Assembly: GCA_020310875.1 (NCBI GenBank)
Contig: CM035433.1
Coordinates: forward strand, 104,588,758 to 104,652,757
Source of the DNA: Ceratopteris richardii
Lineage: Eukaryota; Streptophyta; Polypodiopsida; Polypodiales; Pteridaceae
Length of the DNA: 64,000 nt
Reading direction: 5' to 3'
Shown here piece by piece: positions 1-10,942 of the stretch; within the stretch, counting starts at the first letter, position 1; every line of letters begins with the position of its first letter. The position numbers and the translations under genes were made by a program. The notes below the pieces were generated by a model. That model saw nothing but the letters and a program-made list of their open reading frames with translations, did no database searches and was not told the DNA's origin.

Positions 1-1
1 G

Positions 2-292
2 ATCTACCATTCTCTTGTGAATCTCAATGCTTCCCAAAAGGCATTGATGCACCCTTTGTTGTTCCTCGTATGAACCACCATTTGATCCAGTCCTCTTAGG
101 AAGCACAATGTATGGTATCTCAGTATCATCATTAGTACTCTCCAGGAAAGCTTCTTGATGCTTAAAGCTTAGTACAAGGTTCAACTTGATCTTTGCTTTC
201 AACTCTTGATATACGAGATGATATATTTCATATATCCATAGACCTTCTTCAAGAAGTTGTATTGTATTGATACAACAAGAACCTTCTGTTAG
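2..292 (-). CDS. Exon-like open frame, unrecognised protein (partial)
   Basis: Read on the minus strand, this stretch is open for 97 codons, from a TAG at 293-295 to the window edge, with no methionine start. A pyrimidine-poor CAG just inside its 5' end could be a splice acceptor. The peptide looks like ordinary globular coding sequence: an acidic/aromatic helix-like stretch (LLEEGLWIYEIYHLVYQELK), then EAFLESTNDDTEIPYIVLPK, then a Gln/His-rich C-terminal part. I recognise no retrotransposon motif (no zinc knuckle, DSGA, YVDD or DDE). It could be one exon of a host gene or of an unrecognised element. The frame was checked base by base across four sequence rows; the function is unknown. Confidence 0.3.
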
Positions 293-455
293 CTAATATG
301 CATTGTCCTGGATGCCATTGACCTTGATGAGATGTTGGCATGAAGACAATAAAGCATCATTTCTTGATGCATTGTCTTGATGCCATTGACGTTTGATTGA
401 TCCGAATCTGATTGTGTAGCAAATAAAGGTACTAGATATTAATAATCTTATTATT

Positions 456-1605
456 TACATACACACACATTCACATGTACACATTTACACATACACACAT
501 ATTCACATATACACAAGTACACATTCTGACATATAAATACACATGCAAAACTATAAATGTATGATGTTTGTATGTATGTATATATATATGTGGGTATATA
601 TGTGTGTATGTGTATGCATGCATGTATTTATTATGTATGTGTGTGTATCTATATGTGTGGGTATGTGTATGTGTGTGCATATGTATGCATGTTTATAAAT
701 GTGTATGCATTTATTATGTATGTGTCTGCATGCATGTAGTATGTGTAAGTGTATGTATATATGTGTAAGTGTATGTATGTGCGTATATATGTGTATGTGT
801 ATGTTTGTGTGTTATGTATGTGTGTTATGTGTGTGTGTGTATGTGTGTTATGTATGTGTGTGTATGCATGTGTCTAGGAGTATGTGTATTTGTGTGTGTG
901 TATGCATGTGTCTAGGAGTATGTGTATTTGTGTGTGTGTGTATGTGTGCATGTATTTAGCATGTATGTGTGCATATGTATATGTGTGGGTATGTGTATGT
1001 ATGTATAAGTGTATGCATGTATGTGTAAGTGTATGTATATATGCATGCATATGCATGTATATGTGTATGTATGTATGTGTATGTGTGGGTATGTATGTAT
1101 GTGTAAAGTGTATGTGGATGCATGTATGTGTGTGTATATATATGTATGTGTGTAAGTGTATGCATGTATGTGTAAGTGTATGTATGTATGTGTAAGTATA
1201 TGTGTATGCATGTATGTGTGTGTGTCAGTATGTGTATGTGTGTATGTGTATGTGTGCATGTATTTAGTATGTATGTGTGTGTATGTATATATGTGGGTAT
1301 GTGTATGTGTGTGTATGTATGTGTAAGTGTATGTATGTATGTGTAAGTGTATGTATGCATGTGTAAGTGTATGTGTATGCATGCATGTGTATGTGTATGC
1401 ATGTATGTGTGTGTATGTATGTGTAAGTGTATGTATGTATGTATGCGTAAGTCTATGTATATGTGTAATGTGTGTGGGTATGTATTTAGTATGTATGTGT
1501 GTGCATGTATATGTGTGTCTATGCGTATGCTTGTGTAAGTATGTATATGTAAGTGTAAGTATGTATGTGTAAGTGCATGTGTATGTGTATCCGTGTATGC
1601 ATGTT
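456..1605. repeat. Complex TG/TATG microsatellite, about 1.15 kb
   Basis: After a short CA-rich start (456-540), the plus strand consists almost entirely of TG, TATG, GTATG and TGCATG steps, with recurrent GTGTAAGTGTATG and TTTAGTATG variants. A 31-bp block near 865-895 (TGCATGTGTCTAGGAGTATG and following) is repeated at once near 902-930. Several long open frames on both strands (Cys/Val/Tyr-rich or His/Thr-rich) are by-products of the repeat and are not genes. Positions 293-455, between the exon-like frame and this tract, contain nothing recognisable except a short TGCATTGTC-TGATGCCATTGA motif present twice. Confidence 0.93.
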
Positions 1606-1689
1606 TATGAATTTAAAGTTTCTTTATATTCTGATCTTTTTTTTTGGTTGAGAATAAAATAATAGGAGATATTGTATGGTAGAACAAAA

Positions 1690-2440
1690 TAAGAGGATAC
1701 CTAACATACCACCTGAGACGTGGCAGTTTTTTTGCAGACAGCTACATCTTCAAGAATAATTTCCTCAGTAGAAGGTATACAAATTAATAGTTTATATTAT
1801 TGTGGTTTATAGTTCTCATATGTTTTATAAATGTTTTACATTTAATCTATGTATTTTTGTTTCATTAAATAAACACATGCTACTGCAAAGAAGAGAGTTG
1901 AGTCAGGTCATGCATCGCACTTAGGCCAAATGGGCCATCATGGTTTTGTAGCTACATTTGTAAGTATATGTATTATTAAAACTATATATTTTATTTTAGT
2001 TAAAACACTAATCATTAATCTTTTTTTATTTGTTTCAATGGAGCAAAAGGATTATGGTTGATATCCTACAAGAAAAGAAATCAATTTTGCTACACATTGT
2101 GGATATCGATGTCTCAGTGAGTACATGCAAGATCATCCAAATGCTTTTGTGAGTATTATTAAATTTCATATAATTATTTTATTTTTATTTATGTGTTAAA
2201 TGTTTTCTTTATTTATGTCTGTTATATGTAATACAAGATTAATATGGAGAGGCAAATATGGATAAGGTGGAGAGATAGACATAGGTGGGATGATCTCGAT
2301 CATCACAGAGTGCCCACACCTCTACCCATGATGCCACTATAGATACATTAGATCATGCGGATGATCATGTTGATGAGAATGATCATGATGATGCAAACTT
2401 ACATGATGATGTGGATGATAATGATAAGGATGATTGATAT
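1690..2440 (+). pseudogene. Ptta/En-Spm plant transposase relic (pfam03004-like), apparently with introns
   Basis: Three short coding-like blocks are separated by AT-rich segments that begin with GTAAGT- or GTGAGT-like donors. Block 1 (about 1690-1770) reads IPNIPPETWQFFCRQL, resembling the 'P..W..F..YW' start of the plant Ptta/En/Spm transposase domain. Block 2 (about 1885-1965) reads KKRVESGHASHLGQMGHHGF, matching the 'S..H..G..SFA' part. Block 3 (about 2040-2155) contains YPTRKEINFATHCGY, close to the family's 'EPTR.E.FI.TH' motif. A His/Asp-rich tail ends near 2437. In-frame stops are present in blocks 1 and 3, so this is a fossil. The family match is by eye; a profile search would decide it. 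Confidence 0.42.
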
Positions 2441-2604
2441 ATTACATTGGCTATATATTTTACATTGATATACATATTTTTTATATCTATATATTTTTTC
2501 ATTCCAAGTATGTTTTGAATTGTGTCTATGGTACTAATTAATGAAAAGACTTGTTTGAATGATTTTTATTATTGTTTATATTTAACATGTGATTTATTAC
2601 CTTA

Positions 2605-2921
2605 ATTATATAATTCATTCATATTATATGTGTGCTTGTGTGTATATATGTATGTATGTGCATGTAATTGTGTGTGTATAAAATGTATGTATGTACATGT
2701 AGGTATATATCTATATTTGTGTAAGTGTGTCTATATGCATGTATACATGTGTATCTATGTGTGTATCTATGTGCATGTAGATATGTTTTATGCATATGCA
2801 TGTGTGTATGTTTATGTGCATATGCATGTGTGTATGTTTATGTGCATATGCATGTGTGTATGTGTATGCATGTGTATGTGTATGTGTGTGTGTGTGCATG
2901 TGTATGTGTGTGTATATGTGT
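2605..2921. repeat. Second TG/TATG microsatellite, abutting a Copia LTR
   Basis: The plus strand is dominated by TGTG, TATG and GCATATG steps; TGTGTATGTTTATGTGCATA occurs in near-perfect tandem around 2802-2860. The tract ends exactly where the TGTTGGAG terminus of the minus-strand Copia element begins at 2922. Open frames here are repeat artefacts. Confidence 0.9.
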
Positions 2922-3152
2922 TGTTGGAGTTAGACGTCTACGGAAGCACGCGAACAACACAAGGAAGAAGAAGAAGCTTGGAGCACAACACACAATACTG
3001 AATGTATTACTAGAGAATGCACAAAGATAAGTTTCCCATTTAGGGCAATAGGCGTATATACAAGCCGGGGGAAAAAAACCTCCTAAAGAGGGAAAAAAGT
3101 GCCCGAGCGGTCCTAGTGTGTTCACACATATCACTACCTAAATATATCAACA
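2922..3152 (-). repeat. 3' LTR of the minus-strand family-A Copia
   Basis: The 231-bp repeat begins TGTTGGAGTT on the plus strand and ends TATATCAACA, the reverse complement of TGTTGATATA...CTCCAACA. It matches the 230-bp LTRs at 30965-31194 and 35771-36000. It has the same TATA-like TGTATATA and the same run of C residues. Confidence 0.93.
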
Positions 3153-3167
3153 AATCCCCCCTGGGAG
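3153..3167 (-). other. Polypurine tract of the minus-strand Copia
   Basis: The plus strand reads AATCCCCCCTGGG, that is CCCAGGGGGGATT on the element strand, immediately inside the 3' LTR. The related element at 30965-36000 has the same purine run at 35761-35768. This is the expected primer site for plus-strand DNA synthesis. Confidence 0.8.
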
Positions 3168-3229
3168 TGATGCGGTGAACAAGGAGCTGGCGCTCATGTA
3201 TAAGGAAGTGCCAAGCTATGTGGAAATCA

Positions 3230-6200
3230 CTCCACAAAAGGAAGTAAGCCCAAAGCTTTGCGGAAAGCTTCGAACTTCTCCCTAGGCAGAGCCTTGGTGA
3301 AAAGGTCTGCAATGTTCTCCTGCGTGGGTACATATGCCAAGCTAATCTCCCCAGCAGAGAACCTCTCCCTGACATAGTGCTAATGCACCTCAATGTGCTT
3401 AGTGCGAGCATGGAACACAGGGTTCCTCGCAATTGCCAATGCGCTCTGACTATCAGTGAAGATGGTGGTGGCAAAAGACTGGCTAACACCCAAATCAACC
3501 ATAAGGCATCTGAGCCCCACACACTCAACAGTCGCTGTGAAAGCTGCCCTATACTCAGCCTCACAACTGGAAGTCGCCACAGTAGGCTGCTTCTTGCTGA
3601 ACCAAGATATACATGAGCTACCAAGCATGAAGCAAAAACCACTAGTGGACACACGAGTGTCATAGCAACCAGCCCAATGTGAGTCAGAAAAGCATGCAAA
3701 TCTGGCGGTAGTAATCCCCCCTTGGGATAAAACAACCCAAGTAGCCGAGTATCACTCAAGTAGTGAATGATGCGCTTAACTGCCTTCCAATGCCTGACTC
3801 CTGGGCAATGCATAAACCTCCTCATCTGTGAGACAGCAAAGTGAATATCTGGCCGAGTAATGCATAAGTAAATCAAGCATCCAACAGCTTGCTGATAGAG
3901 AACAACATCAAATGCATCTCCAACAGCATGAAGACTCAATCGTAAACATGTCTCCATAGGAGTGGCAACAAGCTTACAGTCTTCAAGGCCAAAACGCTGC
4001 AATAATGTGTCAATATATTTCGTTTGAAACAAAGCCATTCCACCATCAACTTGCATAAACTGAATGCCCAAATAATGATGCAAATGCCCCAAATCAGACA
4101 TCTCAAATGAGGCATGCAAATCAGCCTTGAAATTAGCAATATGCTTCTCAATAGGACCAGTGAGCAGCATGTCATCAACATAGACAACAATGATCAGAAG
4201 CACATCATTAGCATGCTTAACATATAAGGTGCTTTCAGTTGGATTGTTCTCAAAACCATGTGCAACCAGATAGGCATGTATCTTCTCATACCAAGCACGT
4301 GGTGCTTGCTTTAATCCATATAATTCCTTCTTTAACCTGCACACCTAGTTTTCATGCCCTTTTTGCACAAAGCCACGGGGCTGAAAAACATACACTTCTT
4401 CATGCAAGTCACCATTTAGAAATGTTGTTTTAATGTCCAACTTGATGTACATTCCAACCATGATGGGCTACAAGTGCACAAATGCTCCGAACAGTAGTCA
4501 TACGGCGTGTAGGTGCAAAGGTCTCATCAAAATCAATGCCTCTTTCCTGCGCATAACCCTTTGCAACAAGCCTAGCCTTATACAAGTGAGCTGTACCATT
4601 TGGTTTACACTTCAGCTTGTATGCCCACTTAGTGCCAATGGCCTTCTTGCTAGGAGGCAAGTCACATAAAGACCATGTAGCATTCTTCATTATAGCATCA
4701 TATTCAGATTGCATAGTAGCCATCCAATTTTTTGAATTTTGTGCTTCATCAAAAGAAACAGGCTCATTCTCATCACAGAGACTAGACGCAGCCATAACAT
4801 AGCAATCTGATGCAAAGGAGGCACTATGAGAGCCTGAACGAGTACGATATGACAAAGGTGCATCTAATTTGCTGTCACGCAAAGTCTGCACCAGCCATTT
4901 TGGCATAGTTTTTGCCTGCTCAATATCAGCTCTCTCATCAACAAGTGCATCATGTAAATCTGCATCAAAAATGGAATGATCTGCATCATCATATGAAACC
5001 TGCATCAGAAATGGAATGATCTGCATCATCATATGAAACTTGCAAAGGCTGAGAAGTTGCTTCATTTTGACCAGCACTAGACTGTCCACCTGTAAAAAGA
5101 GGCATCAAAGTATCATACATGTCTTTGGAGCTAACAGATGTCTCCTTAGTACATGAAAGCAATGGCTGAATAGCATCTTCCACAAAGAGAACATCACGGC
5201 TAACCAGAATGTGTTTAGTCTGTGGATGATACAAACGATAGCCTTTACTTTCAGAACTATACCCAACAAAAATACATTTTACTGCCTTATCATCCAATTT
5301 TCTGCGATGTTGTTCAAGCACTAGTGCATATGCCAAACAACCAAAAACACATGGCTTGCGGTCATGCCAAGCCTCATATGGAGTGATAGACTGCAACGCT
5401 TAGTGGGACACCTGTTTAGTACATATGCTGCACACATGACAACCTCAAGCCAGAAACTATGTGGTAAAGCCTCACTCTTGACCATGCACCTCGCCATCTC
5501 CATGAGTGACCTGTTCTTTCGTTCAGCAACTCCATTCTGTTGAGGTGTATATGGCACTGTAAACTAGTGTTTTATCCCACATTCAGCCAGAAATGCATTG
5601 AAATCAGAAGACATATATTCCCCCCCTCGATCAGAATGGAGGGTGCCCATTTTACATGTTGAAAGATTTTCAGCCGAAACCAAAAACTATTTAAAGCACA
5701 TGAACACTTCGGACTTTGCTTTGAGTGGATATACCCATGCATGCCTGAAAAAATCATCAATGAAAGTCACGAAGTAAAGGTAATTTCCAAAAGAGGGTGT
5801 CTGCATAGGACCATAGACATCACTATGTACAAGCTGCACTTTCTGTGTAGCCCGAACTGAACCATCTTTTGGAAAGGAGGAATGCTGCATTTTGCCCAAA
5901 ATACAGCCTTCACAAACATGTTTTCCAGGTGCCTCAAGTTTGGGCAAAGAGGACACCATTTCATATTTCTGCAGGCGTAGCAAACTAGCAAAATTTAGAT
6001 GACCAAAGCGTGCATGCCATATCTTTGCATCTGACATAGCCTGAGAATCATTTACAACACATGCCAAATCATTTTCAGATCTTTCATAGTCTATGAGCTT
6101 ATACATCCCACGACATAAAATGCTAGAAGCAATAATAACATAACCATTTGACAGATCATGAACTGTACATCTGTCATCAACAAATTTCACAACCAAGCCA

Positions 6201-7506
6201 ATCTTGGCTAATGCAAAAACTGATAACAGATTCTTCTTGATCCCTAGCACAAATAAAGCATCTGACAAAGTGAAAGAACAATAGTCAAAATGATCTTACC
6301 AACTCCCATAACAGGATAAGAGGAGTTGTTTACACATGTAACAGTATTCCCTGTAGGGGCAGGCTCGAGTGAAGAGAAGAAACTACGCTGCGAGGTAATA
6401 TGTTTGGTCGCCCCACTGTCAAAGTACCAAACATCTGAGTCTACTGCAGTCATGCACTGATCATGAGAAGATGGGTCAAAACTGTAGCCAGTAGTAAACG
6501 CCCATTCTTCTTCCTATACAAGATTTGCAGACTCTGTTTTTGGTGTAGAGGCCTCTGCAACAACCATTCCAGCCTCTTTCTTCTTTGCCTCTTTAGCAAC
6601 CAGTTTTGGACAGTTCTTTATGATATGATCATTCCCTTTACAGTACTTACAAAAAAATTTCTGCTTTTCTGATTTCTTTTCATCTATATCTTCCTTCTTC
6701 GAATATGCCGAATTAGCAGATTTCTACTTACTAGTTGAAGAGCTCCATTTTCCTTTGCCCTTCTGACTAGCTAGGAAAGCTTGATCTGCAACTCGCATAA
6801 TGGACCTGTTTTGCCTGGAGTGATCTTCCTGCAACAGAACAAAGACTAACTCCTCAAATGATAAGGCATTTGGATTGCCTTTCATCATCAACCAAAGAGT
6901 AGAAGCAAAACTCTGATATGAATCAGGAAGACTATTCAGAACGTTCTGCACAAGTGAGCTATCTGGTATAACCTCATCAGTAGAAATCAAATGTTCCTTC
7001 AAGTCTTTGATCTTGATTAGGAAACTGTCCATAGAGTCACCTTCATTCATGTGCTCACTCTCCAATTGTTTTCGGAGTTAAGCAACATGAGCCTCATTCC
7101 TAGCTTGGTATAATGTGGTAAGTGTATCCCAAGCATCCTTAGCTGTTCTACAAGAGCGAATGTGAGGAATAATGGCACGTTTGACAGACAAAGCTATCAG
7201 TGCATGTGCCTGGGCATCTCTGCCATCCGAACGAATCTGCTTTACAGTAGGTGCAGCAGAAACAACAACACGAATAGGAATCTGCGGAATATTATCTTCG
7301 ACACCATCTTCATCAGCTCCAGCACCTGTATTTGTAGTACCTGTAGTTAGAGGTGTAACAGGACATCTTTCAACACCCTGCACAATGTTCCACAATCCTT
7401 TTGTAACCAATACATGTCGCATCATATAAGCCCATAATGGGTAGTTGGTACCATCCAACTTATCCTCAACAACCAACATACGGAATACATCACTGCTTTC
7501 AGCCAT
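3230..7506 (-). pseudogene. Copia family-A gag-pol polyprotein, decayed
   Basis: The frame starts at the methionine at 7506 (MAESSDVFRML), the same start as in the related copy at 31431. Gag runs to about 6720. The protease motif FDSGATKHIT lies near 6415-6440. The GAG-pre-integrase zinc region keeps the canonical CEGCILGK near 5910. The integrase core contains HSDVYGP and FIDDF, then [10 protein letters not shown] near 5530. RT retains KQAPRAWYEK and the catalytic YVDD near 4171-4182. RNase H (FTDSQSALAIA, KHIEVH) ends near 3380. At least seven frame changes or stops break it, including TAG and TAA codons and a 40-bp tandem duplication. It cannot make a full polyprotein. The normal role would be to encode virus-like particles, cDNA synthesis and integration. 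Confidence 0.93.
4960..5039 (-). repeat. 40-bp tandem duplication inside decayed pol
   Basis: CTGCATCAAAAATGGAATGA... at 4960-4999 is repeated at 5000-5039 with one base difference (AAAA to AGAA). Forty is not a multiple of three, so the duplication shifts the frame. The related element at 33930-33960 has only one copy. It lies in the linker between integrase and RT. Confidence 0.9.
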
Positions 7507-7847
7507 GGCCGGTGACTAAAATACCTTGATGCAGAAAATTGACTGTATCTCAAAAAGTTGAACAGAATTGCCCCAACGAATTCTGCTAGACCTGTAGCAA
7601 ACTTCGAGACGCTTATATTGGTGAACAAAAACTAGTATATACCTTTGGCACAAAAAGACAAAATAGCCTACACAAGCACTGCGATAATGCGTTCAAAGGT
7701 CGAAACAAGCTCAGATCGCGATTTTGGCACTACAAAATGAAGCTGTTTTGATCTCTGAAACACCCTGAGTATGCTCACCAAATTTTGTGCAAATCTGAGA
7801 CTGCAAACGAAGGAGTGTCGACGACGCCCTAGATGAAGCGACGACCT

Positions 7848-7859
7848 GCTCTGATACCA
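7848..7859 (-). other. Primer-binding site for initiator tRNA-Met
   Basis: The plus strand reads GCTCTGATACCA, the reverse complement of TGGTATCAGAGC, two bases inside the truncated 5' LTR. This is the classic plant Copia site complementary to the 3' end of initiator tRNA-Met. The leader between here and the gag start (7507-7847) has no other recognisable feature. Confidence 0.93.
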
Positions 7860-7861
7860 AT

Positions 7862-7905
7862 TGTTGGAGTTAGACGTATGCAGAAGCACGTGAACAACAC
7901 AAGGA
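7862..7905 (-). repeat. 5' LTR stub (last 44 bp) of the minus-strand Copia
   Basis: TGTTGGAGTTAGACGTATGC and the next 24 bp match the U5 end of the family-A LTR up to AACACAAGGA. At 7906 the sequence changes to minus-strand Gypsy integrase (TTGTGAATCACC). Confidence 0.88.
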
Positions 7906-10270
7906 TTGTGAATCACCATAAAATCCTGTAACAAATATTCAATGACTTGATTTAGAAAGTGAGTTCCTCGGTTACTCACTATCTCTATAGGCAGTCCATA
8001 TCTTGTAAAGACATTTTCAAATAAGAATTTTGCAGTCATGTGTGCATCATTATTTTTTGTGGCCTTGACCTTTACCCATTTGGTAAGATAATCCATTGCT
8101 ACAATAATGTATTCAACATAAGTACCTTTTGCAAGGGGGTCAATGGGTCCTATAAAGTCTATACCCCACTTGGAAAATGCATGTCCTCCCATCATGGGTT
8201 TCAATGGCATTTCATCTCTGCGAGTAGGAAACTGAGTTCTTTGGCACACATCACATCTCTTAACATAGGTACGTGCATCCATGTGAAGAGTGGGCCACCA
8301 TAACTTCGCTGTCGTTCTAAGGTCCTTCCTTGAGGGAATGTTTTCATCCTCAAGTACATCACTAAAGGTTCACTCCATTCTGGTGCGAGAGACATATGAT
8401 ATAATGTGGCATGTTCTACCGGTGGTCTTTCACAACAGACAGGACATTCTCTACACAACTTGTAGACATCTACTTCCATAGAAGGCCAATATACTCCTAG
8501 TCTATGCAAAGTCTGCAAGGTACGATGTTTTGAATGATGCTGCTTTAATGCACCTACATCTGCTAATTGCAACCAATTCGTGTATTCTGATTCATCTACA
8601 CAACAAGCAAGAATCTTCTGATTATCCTGTTTATATATACTTCCTGCTATTATTTAATATCTTTGTGACTTGGTAATTTCTCCTTCTTTGATCCTTATCC
8701 CAGGATTCTTGGGTCCATATGTGAGAATAGGGACAATAGGCTTAGCCATTCTGGTACTATCTCAAGCTTAAACAGGTATATGTCAGGTAATTCATCCACT
8801 ATTCCTTGAGGAGCTTCTCCCATGGTTAGTCGTGAGAGGTGGTTAGCTCTAAGGTGTGTCTTTCCCTTCCTGACTACGACTTCAAAGTCATACTCCATGA
8901 GTAATAGAAACCATCATATTAATCTTTCGATATTACAACACTTATTGACTAAGTACAATAACACTTGACGATCCATGAAGAACTTGAACTTATTTGCCAA
9001 CAAGTAATGCTTGAATTTTTTTACTACGTAAATCATTCCTAATCCTTCTCGTTCCGTAGTGGTGTAATTTCTTTTTGCTTCATTCAACTGCCTACTTGCG
9101 TAAGCTATAGGGAGATCTACATTACCTTCATTCGTAGGTTGTGCCAACACACATCCTATGGAATAGTTGGATGCATCCACATGTACATGGAATGGCTTGC
9201 TTCAATCTGCGGTTGTCAATATAGGTGCCGAACACAAGCATCATTTAAGTTCATTGAATGAATTTTCACATTCATCTATCCATTCAAACTTGGTCAAAAG
9301 AGAGTACAGAGGCTTGGCTATGATAGCATACATGTGTATGAATCGTCGTTAATAAGCATAATGACCCATGAAGGCCTGTACCTCTTTTACGTTATTTGGC
9401 CTAGGTAGGTCTACAATTACTTTCACCTTTTCTTCAGCTGTCGAAATTCCATTTTTTGACACAATGTGTCCTAGAATGTTGCCTTGCTTGACCATGAAAA
9501 CACACTTTTTTGGGTTTAGACAAACCTGATATTCTCGACATTTGTCAAATACTTGCCTTTGTTTTGGGATATGTGTCTGCCTCATATTCGAATGAGTACA
9601 TATATCATTGACATAAACTTCCAAATTCTTGTGTAAGAATTCCTTAAAAACGTGACATATGAGTCATTGGAAAGTGGCGGCTGAATTTGTCAGCCTAAAC
9701 GACATCACATGAAATGCAAATATGCCCCATTTTGTGGCAAAAGTCATCTTGTGCTGATCTTCAAGAGTGATGGCTACTTGAAGCCTTAGAAACCATCAAG
9801 AAACCTGTAGATTTCCTTGCCCGCAACTCTTTCCAATAAGTGTTCTGTGATAGGAAGAAGATAACTATTTCTAATTGTGGCAGCATTAACTTTTCTAAGG
9901 TTAATACACACACAAAATTTTCCATTCTTCTTGGGCACAATGATAATGCGGATACCCATTCGGTATGCTCAATTTCGTAAATGAATTATGCTTCTATCAA
10001 ACGATCTATTTCTTCTTTAATCTTAGCAGCGCAATTATCATTGTACGTGTATGGTTTCTGTTTTGTAGGTTTGGCATTTGGAGTCATAGGGATTCTATGG
10101 GAGCATATATCCGGGTCTACTCCTTTCAAGTCTTTGTAACTCCAAGAGAACACATCTCTATATTCACGCAATAGGGCAACTAACTCTTCTTCTTCTTCAC
10201 TAGTCAAATCATGCCCTATGTATGTACATTTTTCTTCTTTTCCTTATATGGTAACTATGATTTTTTTGTG
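7906..10270 (-). pseudogene. Tat-type Gypsy pol fragment (RT-RNase H-integrase), decayed
   Basis: Read right to left: the start of the RT module (EEEEELVALLREYRDVFSWS, about 10207), RT palm and thumb (9350-9960, with GHIVSKNGISTAEEKVK), RNase H (DASNYSIGCVLAQPTNEG, about 9177), the RNase H C-terminus (LRANHLSRL, about 8840), the integrase HHCC zinc region (about 8460-8560, with CRECPVC), and the integrase core (KWGIDFIGPIDP, about 8190, then TRYGLPIEIVSNRGTHF). It is highly similar to the giant element's pol at 45311-47100. It keeps the RNase H/HHCC segment that the giant has lost, so it preserves the ancestral layout. Frame breaks are frequent and the second integrase Asp is Asn (VSNRG). It ends abruptly inside integrase at 7906, against the Copia LTR stub, and upstream it ends at a minisatellite. 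Confidence 0.92.
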
Positions 10271-10370
10271 TGCTCACTGTACTCATTGTACTCACTGTGT
10301 CCACTATGCTCATTGTACTCACTATACTCACTATGCTCATTGTACTTCCTGTGCTCCTTGTGCACTATTC
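10271..10370 (+). repeat. 9-bp minisatellite (ACTCANTGT-type)
   Basis: About eleven consecutive 9-bp units of the form CTCACTGTA / CTCATTGTA / CTCACTATG, with single-base variants. It sits exactly at the 5' end of the minus-strand Gypsy fragment. The following 10371-10600 is a degenerate T/G-rich stretch with repeated TTTGGTT and TTGGCTC motifs (TTTGGCATCTTTGGCTTCTC). I see no gene there. Confidence 0.85.
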
Positions 10371-10680
10371 ACTGTTCGAGTTTGGTTCGGTTATCAAATT
10401 TGTTTATCAAGTTCGTTTATGAATTTGGTTATCCATGCACAGTAACGTGGTTACTCCAAGAAGTCGTTTAAAGCATAGAACTATGGCATAACTTTGGCAT
10501 CTTTGGCTTCTCTGGCACTCATGGTTCTCTTGGTTCACTTTGGCTCCCTTTGGTTCCATTGGCAACCATTGGCGATGCGCAAACCGACTCTAACTTATGA
10601 GTGACAATAAGAGCTTCCTTATTTCCCTAGTTAGCCTACTTATTTCTCTAGTTAGCCTGCTTAATTACTGATTTGGCATG

Positions 10681-10745
10681 TAGGGTATTTGAACCCACAA
10701 CCTCAGACTTACAAGAGATATGCTTTATCAACTAGCCTATTTTCA
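10681..10745 (-). repeat. tRNA-Thr-derived SINE head or tRNA pseudogene
   Basis: On the minus strand, TAGGCTAGTTGATAAAGC (10722-10739) aligns with the tRNA D-arm/A-box consensus. CTTGTAA follows as an anticodon loop with Thr anticodon TGT. GGGTTCAAATACCC (10683-10696) is a B box with a short T-arm. Spacing is as in a tRNA. The anticodon and acceptor stems are poorly paired, so it is not a functional tRNA gene. A tRNA-derived SINE head or an old tRNA retrocopy fits best. Confidence 0.6.
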
Positions 10746-10942
10746 CTTATTGATATCCCATTCCTTTTAATTAATATTTAACATAACTTTTAACACTCTC
10801 TTTCCCCTTATTTACTTATTTATTTAAAACTCTAATTTATTTTATTTATTTATTATTATTATTATTATTATTTCTTTTATATACACTATTGTTAAAATTC
10901 TTTTCACATGCTTAGTCCTAGATTTTGGTTCTATATAAGGCC
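10746..10942. other. AT-rich spacer with an (ATT)n microsatellite
   Basis: This is low-complexity AT-rich DNA. Positions about 10849-10872 are an ATT trinucleotide run, and TTTATTTATT runs precede it. A TATA-like CTATATAAGG occurs at 10931-10940, just before the first methionine of the gag relic. No coding signal is seen in the spacer. Confidence 0.7.

Larger units (their letters stand above)
2922..7905 (-). mobile_element. Ty1/Copia element, family A, minus strand, truncated in its 5' LTR
   Basis: Reading right to left, the order is a truncated 5' LTR (7862-7905), an initiator-Met-type primer-binding site (7848-7859), an untranslated leader (7507-7847), gag, protease, integrase, RT and RNase H (7506 to about 3235), a polypurine tract and a full 3' LTR (2922-3152). 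The domain order PR-IN-RT-RH is that of Copia. It is the same family as the element at 30965-36000, with which it shares LTRs and protein sequence throughout. The 5' LTR stops after 44 bp and runs directly into a minus-strand Gypsy fragment, so the right end was lost by deletion or recombination rather than by clean insertion. No target-site duplication can be found. Confidence 0.93.

Noticed and set aside
456..1605. Many 60-156-codon open frames on both strands (Cys/Val/Tyr-rich and His/Thr-rich)
   Set aside because: They are translations of a TG/TATG microsatellite; the frames overlap on both strands and have no domain.
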